A DNA stretch of 8,593 nucleotides from NCBI GenBank assembly GCA_946479055.1, contig CAMLEX010000169.1, positions 1 through 8,593 on the forward strand. Direction: 5' to 3'. Shown piece after piece: positions 1-4,897 of this stretch; the stretch's first letter is position 1, and every line of letters starts with the position of its first letter. Below the pieces are notes generated by a model that saw only the letters and a list, made by a program, of their open reading frames with translations, was not told the origin of the DNA and ran no database searches. Source of the stretch: an uncultured Bacteroidota bacterium. GTDB lineage: Bacteria > Bacteroidota > Bacteroidia > Chitinophagales > Chitinophagaceae. A program made the position numbers and the translations under genes.

Positions 1-17
1 AGTGATGAGGGAAGTTG

Positions 18-47
18 TGAATGGTGAGTAGTGAGTGGTGAGTGGGG
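18..47 (+). repeat. Degenerate GTGAGTG minisatellite
   Basis: Short units of the type GTGAATG, GTGAGTA, GTGAGTG and GTGAGTG follow one another almost without spacing. The tract is intergenic and contains stop codons when read as TGA/TAG, so it does not encode a repeat protein here. A related run with GTGAAAA units occurs at 3637-3690. The function is unknown; slipped-strand copy-number variation between strains would be expected of such a tract. Confidence 0.6.
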
Positions 48-61
48 GGCCTCTAAATCTC

Positions 62-75
62 TCCGCCGCGGCGGA
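62..75. repeat. Perfect 14-bp GC palindrome
   Basis: TCCGCCGCGGCGGA equals its own reverse complement. It stands out as very GC-rich in AT-rich surroundings. A near copy (TCCGCCGGGGCGGA, one base different) lies inside the large glycosidase-like gene at 5945-5958. It may be a protein-binding dyad or a fragment of a dispersed palindromic repeat; the sequence alone does not decide. Confidence 0.5.
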
Positions 76-100
76 AGACTTGCTAAGCTCAGCCCAGGCT

Positions 101-136
101 TTTCGGAGATGCTAATGGAATAAATGCTCTCCGAAA
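101..136. repeat. Inverted repeat with 9-bp arms
   Basis: TTTCGGAGA at 101-109 is the exact reverse complement of TCTCCGAAA at 128-136, with an 18-nt AT-rich loop. No T-tract follows on the + strand, so it is not an obvious terminator in that direction. It could be a dispersed repeat or a transcript hairpin from an upstream gene outside the window. Confidence 0.5.
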
Positions 137-200
137 GTGGTGAATAGAGAAACAAAGTTGATGTGGTAGTTATGAAGTTTGGCGTAGCAATGCAGCACCG

Positions 201-223
201 CTCCCTCTCTAAAGGAGAGGGAG
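201..223. repeat. CT/GA-rich hairpin (CTCCCTCTC ... GAGAGGGAG)
   Basis: CTCCCTCTC (201-209) pairs perfectly with GAGAGGGAG (215-223) across a 5-nt TAAAG loop, followed by AAGGAGGGTGAGGC. The combination of a CT-rich arm, a GA-rich arm and a GGGTGAGGC tail resembles dispersed intergenic repeats I associate with many bacterial genomes, but I cannot confirm family membership from one copy. No gene depends on it visibly. Confidence 0.55.
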
Positions 224-320
224 AAGGAGGGTGAGGCCGAATAGCGAACAGAACGGTGAACGGAGCGTCGCAACGAAGATGCCATGAAATATCAAAGCTG
301 GAAAAAAAATTGCAACTAAA

Positions 321-1562
321 ATGAGTGAGCAAAATAATAATAAACCTCATAACTCCCCTTTAGGGACTGTGGGCACTTTATTAAACGATATATTGGTAAT
401 TGATTTCAGCCAGTTTTTATCTGGTCCCTCTGCTGCTTTGCGTTTGGCAGATATGGGAGCACGGGTGATCAAAATTGAGAAACCAGTAACCGGCGATATT
501 TGCCGGCAGTTATATGTATCAGATGTAATGATAGAAGGGGAATCGACGATCTTTCATGCGATCAACCGTAATAAACAAAGCTATGCTGCTGATTTGAAAG
601 ACCCTGATCACCTGGATAAGGTAAAGAAAATACTTGCGAACGCGGATGTAATGATGCACAATTTTCGTCCGGGTGTGATGGAAAGAATTGGGCTGGATTA
701 TGAAACGGTGAAAAATATTAATCCAACTATTGTATACGCTGAAGTAAATGGGTATGGAACGGAAGGTCCATGGAAAGATCTTCCGGGACAGGACCTGTTA
801 TTACAGGCTGCATCAGGATTGACCTGGTTGAGTAATAATAATGATGAAAGCCCGACACCAATGGGTGTGGCGGTAGTAGATATTATGGCAGGTACTCATA
901 TTGCGCAGGGTATCTTAGCTGCATTGTATAAAAGAACAATAAATGCTGAAGGTGCGTTGATACAGGTAAGTATGTTTGAAAGCATTCTCGATTTTCAGTT
1001 TGAAGTATTGACCTGTTATTATAATGATGGCAACCAGTTGCCTGTTCGGAGTGCTGTTAACAGCGGACATGCTTATATTGCTGCTCCTTATGGTATTTAT
1101 AAAACAAATGATGGATACATTGCGCTGGCAATGACAAATATTTTGTTGCTGGCGGACCTTCTGCATTGTGATCCTTTAAAAAAGTTTGCAGATAGCAACG
1201 ACTGGTTTGATAAAAGAGATGAAATAAAAGAAATACTGGCCAACCATCTTATTTCCACTACATCTGTTCATTGGCTGGGGATTTTAGAAAAAGCGGATAT
1301 TTGGTGCGCACCGGTAATGGACTATGATCGATTAATAAAAGAAGAAGGATACCGGTTATTAAATATGGAGATCACCGTGAAAACAAGCAATGGGTTATCT
1401 GTAAAAACAACACGCTGTCCGATAAGGGTGGATGGTAAATTATTAAATTCGTCGAAAGGGGCACCGGTGCTGGGAGAAGATAATGAAGAAATAGATAAAC
1501 AATTTGCCCGCCCGGATGACCCGGTCGGACGGGGATTAGTAAAGAACTTCAACCGGCGATAA
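321..1562 (+). CDS. Family III CoA-transferase (CaiB/BaiF family)
   Basis: A cytoplasmic enzyme expected to move CoA from an acyl-CoA donor to a carboxylic acid acceptor through an aspartyl-CoA thioester. At 413 residues it has the usual family length. The N-terminal part contains LVIDFSQFLSGPSAALRLAD (25-44) and GARVIKIEKP (46-55), the classic CoA-binding opening; HNFRPGVMERIGLDY (113-127) is a strong family signature; GPWKDLPGQDLLLQAASG (149-166) places the catalytic aspartate at D158 by analogy with CaiB and formyl-CoA transferase. The start at 321 leaves about 20 residues before the conserved core; no good Shine-Dalgarno sequence is present. The C-terminus is odd: residues 396-405 are encoded by a GC-rich palindromic element (1506-1535), beyond the point where the fold normally ends. 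Substrates cannot be named. Downstream genes suggest deoxysugar catabolism, so an acid from that route is a possible acceptor (inference). Confidence 0.93.
   Translation: MSEQNNNKPHNSPLGTVGTLLNDILVIDFSQFLSGPSAALRLADMGARVIKIEKPVTGDICRQLYVSDVMIEGESTIFHAINRNKQSYAADLKDPDHLDKVKKILANADVMMHNFRPGVMERIGLDYETVKNINPTIVYAEVNGYGTEGPWKDLPGQDLLLQAASGLTWLSNNNDESPTPMGVAVVDIMAGTHIAQGILAALYKRTINAEGALIQVSMFESILDFQFEVLTCYYNDGNQLPVRSAVNSGHAYIAAPYGIYKTNDGYIALAMTNILLLADLLHCDPLKKFADSNDWFDKRDEIKEILANHLISTTSVHWLGILEKADIWCAPVMDYDRLIKEEGYRLLNMEITVKTSNGLSVKTTRCPIRVDGKLLNSSKGAPVLGEDNEEIDKQFARPDDPVGRGLVKNFNRR
1506..1535 (+). repeat. In-frame palindromic element, short copy
   Basis: This 30-nt GC-rich block sits in frame in the last part of the CoA-transferase gene and encodes ARPDDPVGRG (residues 396-405). 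It contains an imperfect dyad: CCCGCCC (1507-1513) against GGACGGG (1527-1533), with one C/A mismatch, around an inner GACC-C-GGTC palindrome (1518-1526). Its three parts (GCCCGCCCG, GATGACCC, GGTCGGACGRGGA) recur in the same order and reading frame at 8060-8140, where two extra hairpins separate them. It is much richer in GC than the surrounding gene. Insertion into the C-terminal tail would be tolerated by the protein. Confidence 0.75.
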
Positions 1563-1617
1563 AAAATTGAAGAGTTAACAGATAGTGCATGTCAATTGAA
1601 AGTTACCTGTTAAATAT

Positions 1618-1663
1618 GCCACGGATTCACGGAAAAGAGAATTCAAATCCCTGTATCCGTGGC
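1618..1663 (+). terminator. Stem-loop after the CoA-transferase gene; weak terminator or repeat
   Basis: GCCACGGAT (1618-1626) pairs perfectly with ATCCGTGGC (1655-1663) over a 28-nt AT-rich loop. Only a short TTT follows, so it is a poor intrinsic terminator. The left arm is followed by a direct echo (CACGGATTCACGGA), a pattern reminiscent of dispersed intergenic repeats. It fills much of the 141-bp gap before the lactonase-like gene and could either attenuate read-through or stabilise the upstream mRNA end. Confidence 0.45.
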
Positions 1664-1703
1664 TTTCAACAAATGCCGCAAAATGAAATAGACTTGTCGT
1701 AGT

Positions 1704-2555
1704 ATGAACAGGATAATTGATACACATATTCATGTATGGGATCTTACCCGGGCTGAATATCCATGGCTGCAGGGCGATACTTCTATACTGAACAATACCT
1801 GGCGGATTGAACAGTTAGAAACAGAAAGAAAAGAAGCAGGGATTACTGAAGGTGTATTGGTACAGGCCAGTGGTAATATGGAGGATACAGAACTGATGCT
1901 GGAAGCAGCACACAATACAGACTGGATCAGCGGTGTAGTTGGCTGGCTTCCTTTGATCGATACCAAAGCGACTCAACGCATATTAGAAGAAAGATATTTG
2001 AAAGAAAAAAAGTTGAAAGGTATCAGGCACCAGATCCATGATGAGAAAGATCCGCAATGGTTATTGCAGACGTCAGTAATTGAAAGCCTGAAGATTTTAG
2101 CGGCGCATGATATACCTTATGATGCGGTGGCTGTGTTACCGGCCCATATTGAAACAATATTGAAAGTAGCCAATCAGGTTCCTGGGTTACGAATTGTATT
2201 TGATCATTTAAGCCAGCCGCCCATTGCAACAAAAGAGGAATTTGGAAGATGGGGCGAACTGATGAAGGAAGCATCTTTGCATAAAAATTTTTATGCGAAG
2301 ATCTCGGGACTGGGTACGGCTTCAGGTAGTTATCAAAACAGGAAAGCTGATGATATAAAACCTTACGCTGAATTTGCATTACAACATTTTGGCTACGATA
2401 GATGTTTTTGTGGTGGTGACTGGCCGGTATCACTACTGGCAGATAATTATAGTAACACATGGAAAACATATAAAGAAATAGTAGCTGAATTAGCAACCAG
2501 CGAAGAGCAGGAAAAAATATTTTATGCAAATGCAAAACGGTTTTACAATTTATAA
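1704..2555 (+). CDS. Amidohydrolase_2 family protein, probable sugar-lactone hydrolase (L-fuconolactonase-like)
   Basis: A cytoplasmic TIM-barrel metal-dependent hydrolase of the amidohydrolase-related family (COG3618 type), which includes L-fuconolactonase and L-rhamnonolactonase. At 283 residues it has the family length. Visible motifs: DTHIHVWD (6-13) with the barrel-start HxH and the tryptophan usual in this subgroup; GIRHQ (106-110); FDHLSQPP (166-173); KISGLGT (199-205); and CGGDWPVS (236-243) with the likely catalytic or metal-binding D239. The end, NAKRFYNL, matches the usual NA.RFY close. The substrate is inferred from the neighbours: a RhaT-type carrier begins 18 bp downstream and a GH95 fucosidase-like gene follows, which points to hydrolysis of a 6-deoxyaldonolactone such as L-fuconolactone. 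2-Pyrone-4,6-dicarboxylate hydrolase-like activity is the main alternative within the superfamily. The ATG at 1684 is followed immediately by a stop, so 1704 is the natural start. Confidence 0.85.
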   Translation: MNRIIDTHIHVWDLTRAEYPWLQGDTSILNNTWRIEQLETERKEAGITEGVLVQASGNMEDTELMLEAAHNTDWISGVVGWLPLIDTKATQRILEERYLKEKKLKGIRHQIHDEKDPQWLLQTSVIESLKILAAHDIPYDAVAVLPAHIETILKVANQVPGLRIVFDHLSQPPIATKEEFGRWGELMKEASLHKNFYAKISGLGTASGSYQNRKADDIKPYAEFALQHFGYDRCFCGGDWPVSLLADNYSNTWKTYKEIVAELATSEEQEKIFYANAKRFYNL

Positions 2556-2573
2556 ATCGGGAGATACAATGAC

Positions 2574-3608
2574 ATGGAAGTAATCAATGGCGTATTATAT
2601 CATTCAGTAGGTGCGACAGGAGCGGCACTGTGTTATACACCTCAGAAAAAAGTGACTGGGTGGGCCTGGCAAACGTATTGGCTGGCGCAAGCCTTTGTCT
2701 GCTGGCTTGTGCTCCCTGTTATTGTTGCTTTTTTCACCATACCACAATTGTCAACTGTTTTATCACAGGCGCCCGGATCAGCTATGCAGAAATCTTTTTT
2801 GTTGGGCATGGCCTATGGTATTGGTGGCACAGCGTTTGGTATCGCCATCCGGTATGTGGGTTTTTCATTGACCTATGCAATAGCGGTAGGCATTAGTTGT
2901 GTGCTGGGTACTTTATTACCGCCGCTGGTTCATGGCACATTGAGTGAAGTATGGAAAAGTAATGGTGCCGGTTATTTGTTTGGAGGTGTTATGATGGGTG
3001 CGGTGGGCATTGCCTTATGTGGCATAGCAGGAAGAAATAAAGAAAAGGATCTTGAAAAAGACCTCAACAATAAGAATGAATTTTCTTTAGCTAAAGGATT
3101 ACCACTTTGTTTTTTAGCGGGAATATTATCTGCTCTATATGGGTTTTCGCTTGACCAGGGGCAACCTATTGCTGAAATCGCTGCAAAATATGGTGCTGGC
3201 CAATTCCAGGGAAATGTGGTTTATATATTTTCCAATTCAGGTGCATTTGTCAGTACACTTTTGTATTGTCTTTATTTACACAAAAAAGAGAAAACCTTTA
3301 AACAATATATATCGAAGGAAGGCAAAACATTAGGAACTAATTACCTGATGGCTATACTGACTGGCTTCCTTTGGTACGGACAGTTTTTTTTCTATGGCCT
3401 TGGACATATTCGAATGGGCAATTATAAATTCAGCAGTTGGGCGATACATATGATTCTGCTTGTGTTGCTGAGTTCTGTAACAGGTTTGATCATGAAAGAA
3501 TGGAAGAACTGTAGTAATAAGACTATGCGGCTATTGATTGCTGCTTTAGTTGTACTAGTGGTTGCGGTTTTATTGCTGACGTATGGAAATTACCTGGGCG
3601 AAAAGTAG
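2574..3608 (+). CDS. rhaT: L-rhamnose/proton symporter family transporter (RhaT-like)
   Basis: An inner-membrane carrier of the drug/metabolite transporter superfamily, RhaT type, importing a 6-deoxyhexose with protons. Its 344 residues equal the length I recall for E. coli RhaT, and characteristic stretches align by eye: GATGAALCYTPQKKV (13-27), the aromatic WYGQFFFYGLGH (267-278), SSWAIHMILL (287-296) and GLIMKEWKN (304-312). About ten hydrophobic segments can be drawn, roughly at 5-22, 33-56, 73-92, 98-118, 132-152, 176-195, 214-235, 256-276, 287-307 and 317-338, with a charged cytoplasmic loop at 154-170 rich in K, E, D and N. The start at 2574 is favoured because the ATG five bases earlier hits a stop after a few codons; GGGAG at 2559-2563 is a weak ribosome-binding candidate. 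The 18-bp spacing to the lactonase-like gene indicates co-transcription. The family is clear; whether it carries L-rhamnose, L-fucose or both is not, and GH95 nearby makes L-fucose a real possibility. Confidence 0.9.
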   Translation: MEVINGVLYHSVGATGAALCYTPQKKVTGWAWQTYWLAQAFVCWLVLPVIVAFFTIPQLSTVLSQAPGSAMQKSFLLGMAYGIGGTAFGIAIRYVGFSLTYAIAVGISCVLGTLLPPLVHGTLSEVWKSNGAGYLFGGVMMGAVGIALCGIAGRNKEKDLEKDLNNKNEFSLAKGLPLCFLAGILSALYGFSLDQGQPIAEIAAKYGAGQFQGNVVYIFSNSGAFVSTLLYCLYLHKKEKTFKQYISKEGKTLGTNYLMAILTGFLWYGQFFFYGLGHIRMGNYKFSSWAIHMILLVLLSSVTGLIMKEWKNCSNKTMRLLIAALVVLVVAVLLLTYGNYLGEK

Positions 3609-3636
3609 TGTCAAGTCAAGTTGAAATTATCGTTTT

Positions 3637-3690
3637 GTGAAAAGTGAAAAGTCAGAAGTGAAAAACGTTTCGCCTATTTTCACTTTTCAC
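3637..3690. repeat. Inverted repeat of GTGAAAA units in the rhaT-oxidoreductase gap
   Basis: GTGAAAAGTGAAAA (3637-3650) is the exact reverse complement of TTTTCACTTTTCAC (3677-3690). A third unit, GTCAGAAGTGAAAA (3651-3664), can also pair with the right arm with one mismatch, so alternative stems are possible. The arms are AT-rich and no proper T-tract follows, so termination efficiency is doubtful. The unit type recalls the GTGAGTG run at the left end of the window. It lies in the 122-bp gap before the Gfo/Idh/MocA gene. Confidence 0.6.
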
Positions 3691-3730
3691 TTTTGACATG
3701 ACCTTAGTTAATATTATTAAGTAAGTAACG

Positions 3731-4795
3731 ATGCCTGAAAATATACAAATGCCATCCCAAAAATTGCCGGTTTTTATAATCGGAGCAGGAGGTATTGTGA
3801 ACACAGCACATTTGCCTGCTTACCAATCAGCGGGTTTTAATGTGCAGGGCATATTTGATATTGATAATAATAAAGCAAAACTCACAGCCGATAAATTTAA
3901 TATTCCCCATGTATTTAAAACCCTTGAGGAATTATTATCTCATTCCTCAACCGATGTTGTGTTTGATGTAGCTGTGCCAGGTTCTCAAACTACTTCAATT
4001 CTTGAACAGTTGCCTGCCGGCTCTGCTGTATTACTTCAAAAACCGATGGGTGAAAATTATGAAGAAGCAAAAAATATCTTGAAGCTGGTTCGACAAAAAA
4101 AATTACTGGCAGCGGTAAATTTTCAGTTGCGGTATGCACCATATATACTGGCGGCAAAAGAAATGATCAGTAAAAAAATGATAGGTGAGTTAAATGATAT
4201 CGAGATCAATGTGAATGTGTATACGCCCTGGCATTTGTGGGATTTTCTAGCCAAATCGCCACGGCTTGAAATTTTATACCATAGTATCCATTACATTGAT
4301 CTTGTAAGAAATATCCTGGGTAACCCGGAATTCATTTATGCTAAAACAACGCGGCACCCGTCAATGCCCCAACTGGCTTCTGTCCGCAGTAATATAATTA
4401 TGGATTACGGCGATATGATCAGGGCTAATATTCTCACCAATCATTGTCATATTTATGGACTATCAAAACAACAATCCTATATAAAAATTGAAGGGAGCAA
4501 AGGAGCTATCAAAATAAATTTTGGTGCTCTCATCGATTATCCACGGGGAACAGAAGATAGTTTTGAATATATACTGATGGATGAAAGTTCAACACCCAAA
4601 TGGCAGGAAAAGAAAATTGAAGGAAGCTGGTTCCCTGATGCTTTTATAGGAAGCATGGCGCAGGTAATGCTGGCGGCCGAAGGAGCAATTGCGGTTCCTG
4701 ATAATTCCGTAGAAGACTGTATACATACTATGGCTTGTGTAGAGGCAGCATATAAATCATCTGAACAAGGTGGTACAAGGCCAGCGATAATATAA
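3731..4795 (+). CDS. Gfo/Idh/MocA family oxidoreductase
   Basis: A cytoplasmic NAD(P)-dependent dehydrogenase of 354 residues with an N-terminal Rossmann fold and a C-terminal alpha/beta sheet domain. The nucleotide-binding loop is IIGAGGIVNTAHLPAY (16-31); the acidic end of beta-2 is FDID (42-45), which favours NAD over NADP; the family EKP motif appears as LLQKPMG (101-107), with Q replacing E; the catalytic-domain signature is YHSIHYIDLVRNILG (183-197), with H184, H187 and D190 as probable active-site residues. A second methionine at residue 7 could also be the start; the Rossmann strand begins near residue 12 in either case. The family oxidises or reduces sugars and cyclitols; in this context oxidation of L-fucose or a related sugar to its lactone would feed the lactonase-like protein (inference). 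It lies between two hairpin-containing gaps, so it may be transcribed separately from its neighbours. Confidence 0.9.
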   Translation: MPENIQMPSQKLPVFIIGAGGIVNTAHLPAYQSAGFNVQGIFDIDNNKAKLTADKFNIPHVFKTLEELLSHSSTDVVFDVAVPGSQTTSILEQLPAGSAVLLQKPMGENYEEAKNILKLVRQKKLLAAVNFQLRYAPYILAAKEMISKKMIGELNDIEINVNVYTPWHLWDFLAKSPRLEILYHSIHYIDLVRNILGNPEFIYAKTTRHPSMPQLASVRSNIIMDYGDMIRANILTNHCHIYGLSKQQSYIKIEGSKGAIKINFGALIDYPRGTEDSFEYILMDESSTPKWQEKKIEGSWFPDAFIGSMAQVMLAAEGAIAVPDNSVEDCIHTMACVEAAYKSSEQGGTRPAII

Positions 4796-4805
4796 ATTTT
4801 TTCAT

Positions 4806-4834
4806 ATAGCAAGTTTCCATAGCAAGCTGGAAAC
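4806..4834 (+). repeat. ATAGCAAG direct repeat plus short stem-loop
   Basis: ATAGCAAG occurs at 4806-4813 and again at 4819-4826. Overlapping it, GTTTCCA (4813-4819) pairs with TGGAAAC (4828-4834) around an 8-nt loop. It lies directly downstream of the oxidoreductase stop codon and just before the terminator hairpin, forming a tandem pair of stem-loops at the 3' end of that transcript. Confidence 0.5.
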
Positions 4835-4845
4835 ATCGGCAATCC

Positions 4846-4880
4846 GGGGGAACGGCTCTCCATTCCCCCCTTTTTATTTT
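4846..4880 (+). terminator. Intrinsic (rho-independent) terminator after the oxidoreductase gene
   Basis: GGGGGAA (4846-4852) pairs with TTCCCCC (4863-4869). Inside, GG (4854-4855) can pair with CC (4860-4861) around a CTCT loop, past a C/A mismatch. A CTTTTTATTTT tract follows at once (4870-4880). GC stem plus T-run is the textbook arrangement. It would end transcription of the upstream genes and implies that the exported glycosidase pair starting at 4898 has its own promoter, which would then have to lie very close to or overlap the terminator. Confidence 0.8.
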
Positions 4881-4897
4881 ACTGATAAATTTTTTGA

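Larger units (their letters stand above)
1..320. other. Repeat-rich intergenic region without a recognisable gene
   Basis: I see no supported coding region or RNA gene in these 320 bases. The segment contains a short GTGAGTG-like minisatellite at the left end, a perfect GC palindrome at 62-75, a 9-bp inverted repeat at 101-136 and a second 9-bp hairpin at 201-223. The remainder is low-complexity and purine-rich. The density of repeats suggests an accumulation site for dispersed intergenic repeats upstream of the cluster. No convincing Bacteroidota-type promoter (TTTG near -33 and TAnnTTTG near -7 with normal spacing) could be identified, so the promoter of the first gene remains unplaced. Confidence 0.6.

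Noticed and set aside
158..181. Possible Bacteroidota promoter (TTG at 158-160, GAAGTTTG at 174-181)
   Set aside because: The -7 candidate matches seven of eight positions of TAnnTTTG, but the spacing of 13 nt to the TTG is too short for the usual -33/-7 arrangement.
1..320. CRISPR array, tRNA or small RNA gene in the left intergenic region
   Set aside because: The repeats are short, dissimilar and lack regular spacers, and no cloverleaf could be drawn.
1664..1696. Possible promoter before the lactonase-like gene (TTTC at 1664-1667, TAGACTTG at 1689-1696)
   Set aside because: Spacing is plausible, but each box has a mismatch at a key base and the start codon at 1704 would leave almost no leader; too weak to annotate.
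2023..2535. 170-codon open frame on the minus strand
   Set aside because: It lies wholly antisense to the amidohydrolase gene, has a low-complexity composition rich in H, S, L and Y, and shows no recognisable motif; the + strand protein has clear family motifs over the same stretch.
2630..2896. 88-codon frame within rhaT on the + strand
   Set aside because: It overlaps the RhaT-like gene in another frame; its hydrophobicity is a by-product of the T-rich codons of the membrane protein.
2574..3608. Firm assignment of L-rhamnose as the transported sugar
   Set aside because: The family resemblance is strong, but no rhamnose isomerase, kinase or aldolase is present and the adjacent glycosidase is of the fucosidase family, so the substrate is left open.
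4537..4863. 108-codon minus-strand frame covering the end of the oxidoreductase gene and the terminator
   Set aside because: Antisense to a well-supported gene, begins inside the terminator hairpin, and shows no family features.
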